Positions 1-7,325 are shown, counted from the stretch's first letter. The stretch is 12,607 nucleotides of DNA from Halieaceae bacterium UBA6060 (GCA_002428935.1 DIYG01000104.1:9179-21785); one strand, 5' to 3'. Notes: generated by a model not told the origin, from the letters alone. Numbers and translations are program-made.

Positions 1-75
1 AGCGTTATGGCGGGTACCTTCGTACTGGGCGCCTGGGTTACCCAGGCCTACGATGAGCTGTATATCTGAAGCCAT
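1..75 (-). CDS. pth: Peptidyl-tRNA hydrolase, N-terminal fragment (cut by window edge)
   Basis: Reading the minus strand from the ATG at 75 gives 25 codons that run off the window. The peptide starts MASDIQLIVGLGNPG and continues AQYEGTRHNA, which matches the Pth N-terminus (E. coli: KLIVGLANPG, then ATRHNA). The substrate-binding Asn (N13) and the catalytic-histidine motif TRHNA (H23, equivalent to E. coli H20) are both visible. Pth is the cytosolic hydrolase that recycles peptidyl-tRNAs released prematurely from ribosomes. An AGGGG Shine-Dalgarno-like run lies just upstream of the ATG (about 79-83). It is the next gene after rplY in the same direction, the usual gammaproteobacterial order, but is separated from it by 231 bp and a terminator. 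Identification is firm despite the short length; the rest of the gene is not visible. Confidence 0.9.
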   Translation of the reverse strand, partial: MASDIQLIVGLGNPGAQYEGTRHNA

Positions 76-163
76 GTGCCCCTGCTCGTTGATCGTCGTC
101 GCACGTCCGCAGCCGCTTGCGAGGTGCTAGTTCGTTGCTCCGTGTGAGTTGGCGCGCTGTCCA

Positions 164-201
164 CCCAACCCCCAGCCGGGTAACGCGATACCCGGATTGG
201 G
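164..201. repeat. Inverted repeat in the rplY-pth gap
   Basis: A perfect 7-bp inverted repeat, CCGGGTA (176-182) and TACCCGG (189-195), encloses a 6-nt loop. It is extended outward by CCCAA (164-168) pairing with TTGGG (197-201) across an unequal internal loop. No T-tract follows on either strand, so it is not a standard intrinsic terminator. It lies about 90 bp upstream of pth and about 50 bp past the rplY terminator. It could be a structured leader or an operator for pth; the function is unknown. Confidence 0.5.
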
Positions 202-245
202 ATCGGAATTCCCCTATTGGCACGGGAAATAGTCTGCGGTCGAAC

Positions 246-270
246 GTAAAAGGGACGCCGAAGCGTCCCT
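246..270 (-). terminator. Intrinsic terminator of rplY (UUCG tetraloop)
   Basis: On the minus strand AGGGACGC, a TTCG loop and GCGTCCCT form a perfect 8-bp stem (251-270), immediately followed by TTTAC so that the run reads CCCTTTTAC. It begins 36 nt after the rplY stop codon. A GC-rich stem, stable tetraloop and short T-run in the right place make a convincing rho-independent terminator. It would close the prs-rplY transcript before pth. Confidence 0.85.
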
Positions 271-306
271 GCGTGGAGTACGTACGCTGGCCAAGGGCCA
301 GAGCTG

Positions 307-969
307 CTACTCCTCGCTTTGCTCGGCCTCGCCCTCGGCGCTGTCGTCCGTGGCGCTGACTTCGTCCAGGTCGTCGTCTTTGCCGCCGCGCTTGGCGGAG
401 ACAGAAGCGACGGCCATATCATGGTCATCACCCAGGGCCAGGGCCGTGGACTCGACACCCTCCGGTAGCTTCAGATCGGAGATATGGATGATGTCGGCTG
501 TGGTGACCTCAAGCATATCCACTTCGATGAACTCGGGGATGTCTTTGGGCAGCGACTGGATTTCGATCTCCACGAGCAGGTGTTCGATGATGCCGCCCTC
601 AATTTTCACGCCGTGGCACTTCTCTTCGTTGATGAAGTGCAGCGGTACGTGGACTTTAACGGGCTTGTTGGCATCGACGCGCAAAAAGTCCGCGTGGGTC
701 ACGCGGTCCTTCGATGGGTGGCGTTGCAGGTCCTTAAGGATGGCCTGCTGCACGTCACCCTCGACGCTTACGTCGATAACCTGAGAGAAGAACGCTTCGT
801 TCTCAAGGGCCTTTTCCAGGTCTTTGCGGACCAGGGTCAGGGCCGAGGGTTCTTTACCGGCGCCGTAGATGACGGCGGGGATTTCGTCCGCGTTACGACG
901 CAGGCGGCGGCTCGCACCTTTCCCCAGGTCGTTGCGCAGTTTGGCACTAATGGCCAGCTGATCAGACAT
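307..969 (-). CDS. rplY: 50S ribosomal protein L25, long general-stress (CTC/TL5) form
   Basis: The 220-residue protein binds 5S rRNA in the large ribosomal subunit. Residues about 1-95 are the L25 domain (motifs ASRRLRR, PAVIYG, KDLQRHPSKDRVTHADF). Residues about 100-190 are the extra beta domain of the TL5/CTC type, followed by an acidic Asp/Glu-rich tail ending EGEAEQSEE. Short L25, as in E. coli, lacks the second domain. I chose the ATG at 969 because AAGGAG sits at the proper distance upstream (about 975-980); an in-frame TTG at 984 would place that Shine-Dalgarno inside the gene. It follows prs by 69 nt in the same direction and ends in a clear terminator at 246-270, so it is probably cotranscribed with prs. 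Confidence 0.97.
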   Translation of the reverse strand: MSDQLAISAKLRNDLGKGASRRLRRNADEIPAVIYGAGKEPSALTLVRKDLEKALENEAFFSQVIDVSVEGDVQQAILKDLQRHPSKDRVTHADFLRVDANKPVKVHVPLHFINEEKCHGVKIEGGIIEHLLVEIEIQSLPKDIPEFIEVDMLEVTTADIIHISDLKLPEGVESTALALGDDHDMAVASVSAKRGGKDDDLDEVSATDDSAEGEAEQSEE

Positions 970-1038
970 GATTGTCTCCTTCAAAAGTCGTCGGAGAGCC
1001 TGCGACCGGCATCCCCAACGGGTTGATGCGCTATACCC

Positions 1039-1986
1039 CTAGGTAAACAGCGCGCTTATGGATTCCTCATTCGATACGCGGCGAATCGATTCGGCCAGCA
1101 GATCAGCGATCGTCAGCTGCCGGATCTTGTCGATAGACTTCGCCTCGCTCGATAGAGGAATCGTATCCGTGACTACCAACTCGTCGAGCCGAGAGTTACG
1201 GACGTTGTCCAGGGCCTTGCCCGATAGCACAGCGTGAGTGCAGTAGGCTACGACCCGCGTCGCCCCGCGCTCCTTGAGCGCATTGGCGGCGTTACACAGA
1301 GTACCCGCTGTGTCGACCATGTCGTCTACGAGCAGGCATACCCGATCTTCGACGCTACCGATGATATTCATCACCTCGGTTTCGTTGGCCTTCGGTCGAC
1401 GTTTGTCGATGATGGCCAGCTCCGCGTCATTGAGCTGCTTGGCAATGGCGCGAGCCCGAACCACACCGCCGATGTCCGGCGATACGACCATGACGTTTTC
1501 GTAGTTACAGGCCTGAATATCGTCATTCAGTACCGGCGACCCATATATATTGTCCACCGGGCAGGCAAAAAAGCCCTGAATCTGCTCAGCGTGCAGATCC
1601 ACGGTCAACACGCGGGTAACACCCACGGTCACCATCATATCGGCCACCACCTTGGCGGAGATCGGCACCCGGGAGGATCGCACACGGCGATCCTGGCGAG
1701 CGTAGCCGAAGTAGGGCACCACCGCCGTAATCCGCCCCGCCGACGCGCGACGCAGGGCATCGATCATCACCAACAACTCCATGAGGTTGTCATTGGTGGG
1801 AGCGCAGGTGGGCTGAAGGACAAACACGTCCTTACCACGGACGTTCTCATTCAGCTCGACGGCGATTTCGCCGTCACTAAAGCGGCCAACATCAGCCTTG
1901 CCCAGGGAAAGATACAGACGACTCGCCACTTTCCGGGCCAGTTCCGGATTGGCGTTGCCAGTAAAGACCATCAGCTTTGAGGACAA
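1039..1986 (-). CDS. prs: Ribose-phosphate pyrophosphokinase (PRPP synthetase)
   Basis: This cytosolic enzyme makes phosphoribosyl pyrophosphate from ribose 5-phosphate and ATP, feeding purine, pyrimidine, NAD, His and Trp synthesis. At 315 residues it has the same length as E. coli Prs and aligns over its whole length. Visible motifs are GRFSDGE (35-41), the ATP-site region PYFGYARQDRR (91-101), DLHAEQIQGFF (130-140), the KRRPKA loop (195-200) and the PRPP-binding loop DDMVDTAGT (221-229). The C-terminus, RRVSNEESISALF, is nearly identical to E. coli. The start is a TTG at 1986, with AGGA 7 nt upstream. The first ATG in frame is at 1971 and would remove residues conserved in the family. The gene sits between tRNA-Gln and rplY, the Pseudomonas-like order. 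Confidence 0.98.
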   Translation of the reverse strand: MSSKLMVFTGNANPELARKVASRLYLSLGKADVGRFSDGEIAVELNENVRGKDVFVLQPTCAPTNDNLMELLVMIDALRRASAGRITAVVPYFGYARQDRRVRSSRVPISAKVVADMMVTVGVTRVLTVDLHAEQIQGFFACPVDNIYGSPVLNDDIQACNYENVMVVSPDIGGVVRARAIAKQLNDAELAIIDKRRPKANETEVMNIIGSVEDRVCLLVDDMVDTAGTLCNAANALKERGATRVVAYCTHAVLSGKALDNVRNSRLDELVVTDTIPLSSEAKSIDKIRQLTIADLLAESIRRVSNEESISALFT

Positions 1987-1997
1987 GGGTGATTCCT

Positions 1998-2037
1998 ACT
2001 TACCGTTCAGCATTTTTGCCAGGAGCACACTTACCGT
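1998..2037. promoter_or_regulatory. Pair of 9-bp direct repeats upstream of prs
   Basis: The 9-mer ACTTACCGT (ACGGTAAGT on the coding strand of prs) occurs at 1998-2006 and 2029-2037, 31 bp apart start to start, about three helical turns. The proximal copy abuts the AGGA Shine-Dalgarno of prs. The spacing suggests two binding sites on one DNA face, or paired sites in the leader RNA. It does not look like the PurR operator known for E. coli prs. The regulatory role is inferred only. Confidence 0.4.
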
Positions 2038-2071
2038 ATGGAGCTGATGAAACGCCCAAAGTAAATGCACA

Positions 2072-2091
2072 GCGGCGGGCTAGCCCGCCGC
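2072..2091 (-). terminator. GC-rich perfect palindrome between tRNA-Gln and prs
   Basis: The 20-bp sequence GCGGCGGGCTAGCCCGCCGC is perfectly self-complementary, giving an 8-bp stem with a CTAG loop. It starts 13 nt past the tRNA 3' end in the direction of transcription. A T-run (TTTTT) lies immediately after the tRNA, before the hairpin, while only a weak T-rich stretch follows it. It may be a partial terminator or attenuator separating the tRNA from prs, or a processing signal for the tRNA 3' end. A canonical terminator is not certain. Confidence 0.5.
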
Positions 2092-2103
2092 CGGTCCTAA
2101 AAA

Positions 2104-2178
2104 TGGCTGGGGTGGGAGGATTCGAACCTCCGAATGCCGGGATCAAAACCCGGTGCCTTGCCACTTGGCGACACCCCA
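2104..2178 (-). tRNA. tRNA-Gln (anticodon UUG)
   Basis: The minus strand folds as a 75-nt tRNA including the encoded CCA end. The acceptor strand starts TGGGGTG and pairs with CACCCCA, followed by GCCA. The D arm contains GCCAAGTGGCAAGGC. The anticodon stem CCGGG/CCCGG encloses TTTTGAT with TTG at the anticodon, and the T arm carries GGTTCGAATCC. The sequence is close to E. coli tRNA-Gln (TGGGGTATCGCCAAG start, GGTTCGAATCC arm). It lies between ispE and prs, as in Pseudomonas, and may be cotranscribed with either. Confidence 0.97.
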
Positions 2179-2230
2179 ATAATCGATCGGATCAGCTTTC
2201 CCGGTAGTTCCTGATTCTTCGAAGCCGCAG

Positions 2231-2252
2231 ATCCCAGGGGCCCATCCCAGGG
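2231..2252. repeat. Short direct repeat in the ispE-tRNA gap
   Basis: ATCCCAGGG occurs twice, at 2231-2239 and 2244-2252, with 4 bp between copies. It lies in the 92-bp gap downstream of ispE and upstream of tRNA-Gln. No clear promoter hexamers could be placed for the tRNA. The two copies could be a chance duplication or part of a tRNA promoter region. Confidence 0.35.
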
Positions 2253-2270
2253 AATAGCGGACGTGAAGAC

Positions 2271-3146
2271 TCAGGAGCCGCGGATGGTGTCCAGCTGCTC
2301 CCAGGCGGATGAGCGATTGACCCCTTGGGCCACGAAGCTCGTCCAATGCGCGGGAACCTGTGCTTGGACATCCCGAGCTGCGGCTTCGTTGGCAAACGCA
2401 GCGAATACGCTAGCGCCCGTGCCGGTCATTCGTGCCTCTCCGAATTTCCTGAGAAAAATCAGTGCCTTATCAACAGCTTCGTAGCGTCGTCGGACCAGTT
2501 TTTCGCAGTCGTTCCGGGTGGGCCCCGCAAAAAAGGCGGCTATTGTGATGGCGGGGGTGTCACGTGTCAATTCCGCATGGGAAAAAATCTCAGCTGTAGA
2601 AACAGAGCACCCGGGATGGATGACCAGGTACCACGATTTTGGGAGTTCCAGGGCTTGGAGACGCTCGCCTACGCCCTCGGCCCAGGCGCTGTGGCCCCGC
2701 ACAAATACCGGTACATCGGCGCCCAGGCAGCGACCCAGTTCCGCCAGTTCTTCAACGCCAGCCAAGGTGCCCCAGAGATGATTCAGGCCCAGGAGTGTGG
2801 TCGCCGCGTCAGAACTACCGCCTCCCAGGCCTCCGCCGCTGGGCAAGTTCTTCCGCAGGGTGATATCTGCCCCCTGGCTCCGGGCCTTGGGAAACCGGTC
2901 CTGGAGAAGCCTCGCGGCCCGGTAAACCAGGTTCTGGGTGAGGGGAATATTGTCGAGGACCTGGGGGCCGCCCCAGGTCACCCGGATATCGCCATCGGTT
3001 CTGCGCATGAAAGTCAGTTCGTCGCCGACATTGAGAAGCTGAAACACCGTTTGTAAATCGTGGTAACCGTCATCCCTGCGCCCGGTGATGTGCAAGAACA
3101 GGTTGAGTTTGGCCGGCGCAGCCAGGGTAAAGGCGTCTTGCTTCAT
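2271..3146 (-). CDS. ispE: 4-diphosphocytidyl-2-C-methyl-D-erythritol kinase
   Basis: IspE phosphorylates CDP-methylerythritol at the 2-position with ATP in the cytosolic MEP pathway to isopentenyl diphosphate. The 291-residue protein has the GHMP-kinase layout: N-terminal PAKLNLFLHITGRRDDGYHDL (positions 11-31, with the substrate-contacting Lys and His), the glycine-rich ATP loop PSGGGLGGGSSDAA (102-115), ADVPVF, and the C-terminal GHMP motif MTGTGASVFAAF. E. coli IspE has 283 residues. The ATG at 3146 overlaps the lolB stop (ATGA), so the two are probably translationally coupled. lolB-ispE adjacency is conserved across gammaproteobacteria. The gene is complete, with no missing key motif. 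Confidence 0.97.
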   Translation of the reverse strand: MKQDAFTLAAPAKLNLFLHITGRRDDGYHDLQTVFQLLNVGDELTFMRRTDGDIRVTWGGPQVLDNIPLTQNLVYRAARLLQDRFPKARSQGADITLRKNLPSGGGLGGGSSDAATTLLGLNHLWGTLAGVEELAELGRCLGADVPVFVRGHSAWAEGVGERLQALELPKSWYLVIHPGCSVSTAEIFSHAELTRDTPAITIAAFFAGPTRNDCEKLVRRRYEAVDKALIFLRKFGEARMTGTGASVFAAFANEAAARDVQAQVPAHWTSFVAQGVNRSSAWEQLDTIRGS

Positions 3147-3850
3147 TGCGGGGCCGGCGAAGGAGATTCCTTGGGTTCTCCTAGATCCCAGGCCCTGAGG
3201 ATGACCCGCAGGGACAGCTCCGCCGTAGGTGCCTTCAAAGACAGTCTTGAGGGGAGTTTCAGGCCCTGTTTAGTGTCGTACTCGTCGACCTTAATCAGCC
3301 AGCCGTTCTGGGAGAAACTTCGCGCCAGGGCATCCTCGAGAACCAAAGCATCAACGGGAGCCGATGGAGCGGGGATGCCTCGCAACCAATATTGAATTGC
3401 GTTTACGGGAATGGGCAAAAGCGCTTCGCCGGGCAACCACGGGGCGGCGTCGGCAGGGTACAGCCGCTCAATGCCATCCCGTTGCACCCGCAGCAACGCG
3501 CCTTCGTTGGCTATTTCCGTGCTGCCTACACCCAGGGGGCCGGCAAGGCGTAAACGGCTTTGCTGGTCCCGTTGGCGCCAATTGAGGTTTGCACTTCCCG
3601 CGTCGTCCGGTAAGCGGTAGGCGACTTTGCCGCGCACCTCCCAGGTATGTTGACTGACCAAAAGATTGTGACGCGCCTGCCATCGATCAGCCTCGCTGAC
3701 GGTCGGTAACGCCGGTGGAGGAACCGTCGCGCGTTGTGGGGGGGATGAGCTACAGGCGCTGAGGAGGATCGCCAGGAAGCTACAGGACAGCCAGGGCCCG
3801 CGCGCCCCAAGACCGGTAAGGAAAGGTCGTAGGAATGGTGTCGCGGTCAT
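3143..3850 (-). CDS. lolB: Outer-membrane lipoprotein receptor LolB
   Basis: LolB accepts lipoproteins from the periplasmic carrier LolA and inserts them into the inner leaflet of the outer membrane. With the ATG at 3850 the protein has 235 residues. It carries a signal peptide with hydrophobic core LSCSFLAILL and lipobox LSAC (lipidated Cys at 33). LolB family features follow: WEVRGKVAY, a GPLGVGSTEI strand (E. coli NPLGSTEL), PVNAIQYWLRGIP and FSQNGWLIKVDEYD near the C-terminus. The open frame extends upstream without an ATG into the end of the TPR gene, but that extension would put the signal peptide internally, so I reject it. Shine-Dalgarno support at 3850 is weak (AAGG very close to the ATG). 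The gene follows the TPR lipoprotein gene by 50 nt and overlaps ispE by 4 nt. Confidence 0.93.
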   Translation of the reverse strand: MTATPFLRPFLTGLGARGPWLSCSFLAILLSACSSSPPQRATVPPPALPTVSEADRWQARHNLLVSQHTWEVRGKVAYRLPDDAGSANLNWRQRDQQSRLRLAGPLGVGSTEIANEGALLRVQRDGIERLYPADAAPWLPGEALLPIPVNAIQYWLRGIPAPSAPVDALVLEDALARSFSQNGWLIKVDEYDTKQGLKLPSRLSLKAPTAELSLRVILRAWDLGEPKESPSPAPQ

Positions 3851-3900
3851 GCCTTGGGTGTCCGTGGATGCTTGGGCAAAACGCCTGCTTTGGGCAACAG

Positions 3901-5730
3901 TCAGTGTTCCGTGGCGTCGGCTTCCGCCTGCATGGAGATACCGAGACGATCCAGCGTTTCCGTGAGCACCGCGTGTTGCGGGTCTTTGCGCAGGGCACCG
4001 CGCCATACCTTCATGGCATCGGCAGTATTGCCACTGGCCCAGAGCACTTCACCCAGATGAGCTGCCACCTCGGGGTCTGGGAAGCTGGCGTAGGCGCGAG
4101 TCAGGTACTGGAGAGCTTCCTGGTACTCCCCCTGGCGATACAGAACCCAGCCCATGCTATCGAGAATTGCTGGCTCATTCGGCGCCAGGCCAAGGGCTTT
4201 TTCTATGAGGTACCGAGCCTCATCAAGGCGTTCCGTGCGATTGGCCAAGGTGTATCCCAAGGCGTTTAGAGCCGTGGAGTTATCTGGATCGCGATCGATG
4301 ATGGTACGCAGATCAGTTTCGGCTGCTGCAATATCACCACGGCGTTCAAACAGTACGGATCGCGCATAGCGAAGGTTGTCGGACTCCGGAAATTCATCGA
4401 TGGCACGGGCCAGCAGGGCAAGTCCCGCATTGTCGCGCTGGGCTTCGCTGTAGAGATTCGCTTCCAGGGCGTAGAGTTGTTCCCGGCGCGGTGGGTAGCT
4501 CTCGCGCAGGCGATTCATGTAAGCGGCTAATTCCGCGTCATTGCCGGCGGCGAGCTGTAGGCGGGCGATGTTTAGCGTGGCTCGCATGAGGTCTTCGCCA
4601 TCACCGACCTGCTGGAACAAGCTAATGGCCGCTTTGTTGTTGCCCTCACGCATCTCCAACTGCCCGAGGAAGAAGTACGCCTCGTCTTTGCGTTGCCCCT
4701 GGGCTATGACCTGCCGCAGGTAGGCTTTGGCGGCAGTGTCGTCCTTAAGCTCGTGATTGATCATGGCCAGGGAGAACAGGAGATCCGTGTTGTTCGGTGC
4801 TTCCGCCGATAGGATCTCAAACTGCTTGCGGGCTGCATCCATATCCTTGCTAGCCAACAAGCGTGCGTACTGTAGACGTAAGGCTGAGCGGGAGGGGTCC
4901 ACCTCCAGGGCTTCTTCGATATGCCCCAGGGGGTCTTCCGCGCCTTTGCCCAACAAAAGCTTGGCCTCAAGAATCAATGCCTGTTGTTGATAGGGTTCGT
5001 GAGCAAACACCGGTCCCAGGCGTTCCATTGCCAGGTCTGGTTTGCTGGCTTCCTCGGCCATCAAAGCGTGGGTTAAGAGAAGTGAAACATTGTCTCCGAG
5101 GTCGTCATCGATCAGTGCTTGGACGTCTCGGTCCAGGGCCGCCTGCTGCTGCGGAGGAAGGGTTTTAAAGCGATTCAGGAGCACCGGGAACTTGGCGGCC
5201 TCACCGGATCGAGCGACGAAACTCAGGTGCGGTAGGGCCTCCCGGGTGCGCCCCTGGCGCGCCAGGAGGGTAGCCAGGGTGTTGTTGGCCTCGACGTTCT
5301 CTGGGTCTATCTCGGCCCAGGTGCGAACGGCGCGAAAGGCATCCCGCTCCCGTTGCAGAAACTGAGCGAGATGGGTGGCATGAGCGCTCACTGCGGGGTC
5401 ACGAAGTATCTCGGCTTGTTCCAGGTAGATTTTCATGGCCGTATCGAAGTCACGGCGGCGTAAGGCAAACTCGGCGAGGAGTAGGGGGTATACCGAGTCA
5501 TCCGGCAGAGGGCGCTCGGGTACGAGCACCGGGGGCTCCGCTTCAGCGACAGTCTCTACCGGGCTTTCGGCTTCCGCCAGCTCGCCAGTTGTCGCGCATC
5601 CGCCCAGGAGAAGTATCGCGATGAGGGCCGCGGCCAGCCCAGAAACGCTGCCGGTGGACCCACCAAGGGTCTTCAGCAGAGCGCTGAGGTGAGGCTTGCC
5701 GGGGGCAGATGATGGTTGGAGATGATGCAT
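3901..5730 (-). CDS. TPR-repeat lipoprotein (homologue of the P. aeruginosa protein between hemA and lolB)
   Basis: With the ATG at 5730 the protein has 609 residues. A long signal peptide ends in a hydrophobic stretch (GLAAALIAILLLGGC) with lipobox LGGC, Cys at 45, then a Pro/Glu-rich linker. The rest is alpha-helical with repeated tetratricopeptide signatures, for example NNTLATLLARQGRTREALPH and ALNALGYTLANRTERLDEAR. A final degenerate unit precedes the C-terminus. TPR proteins act as scaffolds, and this one should sit in the outer membrane facing the periplasm; its partners are unknown. Position next to lolB and hemA is conserved in Pseudomonas. An alternative in-frame ATG at 5850 has a better Shine-Dalgarno (AGGGGG) but adds 40 residues before the signal sequence, so the start is uncertain. 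Confidence 0.85.
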   Translation of the reverse strand: MHHLQPSSAPGKPHLSALLKTLGGSTGSVSGLAAALIAILLLGGCATTGELAEAESPVETVAEAEPPVLVPERPLPDDSVYPLLLAEFALRRRDFDTAMKIYLEQAEILRDPAVSAHATHLAQFLQRERDAFRAVRTWAEIDPENVEANNTLATLLARQGRTREALPHLSFVARSGEAAKFPVLLNRFKTLPPQQQAALDRDVQALIDDDLGDNVSLLLTHALMAEEASKPDLAMERLGPVFAHEPYQQQALILEAKLLLGKGAEDPLGHIEEALEVDPSRSALRLQYARLLASKDMDAARKQFEILSAEAPNNTDLLFSLAMINHELKDDTAAKAYLRQVIAQGQRKDEAYFFLGQLEMREGNNKAAISLFQQVGDGEDLMRATLNIARLQLAAGNDAELAAYMNRLRESYPPRREQLYALEANLYSEAQRDNAGLALLARAIDEFPESDNLRYARSVLFERRGDIAAAETDLRTIIDRDPDNSTALNALGYTLANRTERLDEARYLIEKALGLAPNEPAILDSMGWVLYRQGEYQEALQYLTRAYASFPDPEVAAHLGEVLWASGNTADAMKVWRGALRKDPQHAVLTETLDRLGISMQAEADATEH

Positions 5731-5775
5731 ATACGGGGCCGTACAACAAGGCAGTAATGATGACACAGTGAGACA

Positions 5776-5797
5776 ACGAAACCCACGAAGGGTTCGT
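5776..5797. repeat. Imperfect inverted repeat upstream of the TPR gene
   Basis: ACGAAACCC (5776-5784) pairs with GGGTTCGT (5790-5797) with one bulged base and a 5-nt loop. It falls between the two candidate starts of the TPR lipoprotein gene. It is either an element in that gene's 5' leader (start at 5730) or inside coding sequence (start at 5850). It could also be an operator in the divergent control region shared with hemA. Confidence 0.35.
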
Positions 5798-5850
5798 CGC
5801 TCTGCTACTTTGGGCAAAATGCTGCGACCCTCGGGGTCGGGGGTGGCCAT

Positions 5851-5921
5851 GAAGAAAGCCCCCTAGACTGGTAACATTCGCGGGTTTTTACTTGTAAATG
5901 GCTGCCTGGACAGTCGACGCC
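5851..5921. promoter_or_regulatory. Divergent control region for hemA and the TPR-lolB-ispE block; candidate hemA promoter
   Basis: This 71-bp stretch separates the farthest upstream TPR start candidate from the hemA GTG. On the plus strand CTAGACT at 5863-5869 could be a -10 box (TAGACT). The same heptamer occurs upstream of rhlB at 10870-10876. It could instead be a -35 box with TTTACT (5887-5892) 17 bp downstream as the -10. No strong TTGACA box is visible. Either reading places transcription start upstream of the GTG at 5922. Weak evidence only. Confidence 0.25.
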
Positions 5922-7325
5922 GTGAACCTCATCGCCCTTGGCATCAATCACAATTCTGCACACGTGGATGTACGCGAGCGTGTTGCCTTTGCTCCGGAGC
6001 AGGTCTCTGAGGCGATGAACGATGCCTGTCGAGCGACGGGCATCGACGAGGTGGTCATTCTATCGACCTGCAACCGCACGGAAATCTATGCCATCGCCCC
6101 TGAGTCAATGTCTCCGGCGGACAAAGCGCGAGATCTTATCGACTGGGTCGCGGGCTACCATCACCTCTCCGGTCCGGAACTTCGGGCGGCGGCTTATCAT
6201 CACGAGGGTGAACGCGCGTTGACGCATATGGTGCAGGTCGCTGCGGGATTGGATTCCATGGTTTTGGGTGAACCGCAGATATTTGGGCAGCTCAAATCCG
6301 CCTATGCCGTCGCCAGTGAGGCGGGAACCGTGGGTGGCGAACTTGGGCGCTTGTTTCCCCGGGTGTTTTCCATCGCGAAAAAGGTACGCACGGATACGGC
6401 GATCGGTGAGAACCCGGTGTCCGTGGCTTTTGCCGCGGTGGATGTGGCGCGGCGTATTTTTACCAACCTCAACGACTGTAATGCCCTTCTGGTCGGCGCC
6501 GGTGAAACCATCGAACTCGTGACACGACATCTTATCGAGGCGGGAGTGGCGAACATTGTTATCGCCAATCGAACCCTCGGTCGTGCGCGGGAACTGGCGA
6601 GGCAGTTCGGCGCCGAAGCGGTGCTGCTGGCGGAGATTCCCGATCATTTGCCGGCGTCGGACATTGTTATTACCTCAACGGCGAGCCAGTTGCCGATCAT
6701 TGGTAAGGGCACGGTGGAGACCGCCGTTCGCGCTCGCCGACACCGACCGGTACTTATGGTGGACATAGCCGTGCCCCGGGACATCGAGCCCCAGGTATCG
6801 GAGCTGCGCGATGTTTATCTCTACAGCGTCGACGACCTCAAGCAAATTGTCGACAGTAACCTTGCCGCGCGACAGAGCGAGGTTCGCAAGGCCGATGAGA
6901 TTATCGCCGACGGCATCGCTTCCGTGGGGGAGGAACGGCGAACCCTGGCGGCGGTGGATTTGGTGAAACAGTATCGCAAGTCCGCCGAACAGCTCCGTCA
7001 GCAGGAACTTGAACGTGCGCTGGCGGCGATCAATCGGGGTGACGACCCTCAGCAGGTGATCGCTCAGCTCGCGCGCTCCATCACCAATAAGCTGATTCAT
7101 GCACCGACGGCAGGTCTAAAAAAGGCTAGCGCCGAAGGCCGGCACGATATTCTCGGTCACGCGGTGCGCCTGTTAGGGCTTCCCTCGGATGCGCTGCAGG
7201 GCGAGGAATTCTCTCAGCCTTCCTATGTAAGCGATGAAAGGGACCCAGGCCCCACAAGCACGGACCCTACAGCGGAGGGAGCTTCGATGGATGGTGCGCC
7301 AGGCGCAGGCCCGACCCTGCAGTGA
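5922..7325 (+). CDS. hemA: Glutamyl-tRNA reductase
   Basis: HemA reduces glutamyl-tRNA(Glu) with NADPH to glutamate-1-semialdehyde, the first committed step of tetrapyrrole synthesis by the C5 route. The GTG at 5922 gives LIALGINHNS in register with E. coli (LLALGINHKT) and puts the catalytic Cys of STCNRTE at position 50, exactly as in E. coli. An in-frame ATG at 5898 would add 8 unconserved residues. Other motifs are the GLDSMVLGEPQIFGQ segment, the NADPH-binding LLVGAGETIE and IANRTLGRARELA, then the helical dimerisation domain with TNKLIHAPT. The 467-residue protein carries a 47-residue Pro/Gly/Asp-rich tail after the usual family end (GLP, about residue 420), absent from the 418-residue E. 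coli enzyme. It overlaps prfA by 4 nt (GTGA). Confidence 0.96.
   Translation: MNLIALGINHNSAHVDVRERVAFAPEQVSEAMNDACRATGIDEVVILSTCNRTEIYAIAPESMSPADKARDLIDWVAGYHHLSGPELRAAAYHHEGERALTHMVQVAAGLDSMVLGEPQIFGQLKSAYAVASEAGTVGGELGRLFPRVFSIAKKVRTDTAIGENPVSVAFAAVDVARRIFTNLNDCNALLVGAGETIELVTRHLIEAGVANIVIANRTLGRARELARQFGAEAVLLAEIPDHLPASDIVITSTASQLPIIGKGTVETAVRARRHRPVLMVDIAVPRDIEPQVSELRDVYLYSVDDLKQIVDSNLAARQSEVRKADEIIADGIASVGEERRTLAAVDLVKQYRKSAEQLRQQELERALAAINRGDDPQQVIAQLARSITNKLIHAPTAGLKKASAEGRHDILGHAVRLLGLPSDALQGEEFSQPSYVSDERDPGPTSTDPTAEGASMDGAPGAGPTLQ

Noticed and set aside
1..69. Plus-strand open frame ending VTQAYDELYI, looking like the C-terminus of a membrane protein
   Set aside because: The opposite strand encodes the Pth N-terminus (IVGLGNPG, TRHNA), in the conserved position after rplY, so the plus-strand frame is a shadow.
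1234..1980. Long plus-strand frame (248 codons) opposite prs
   Set aside because: Antisense shadow of full-length prs; His-rich and with no recognisable domain.
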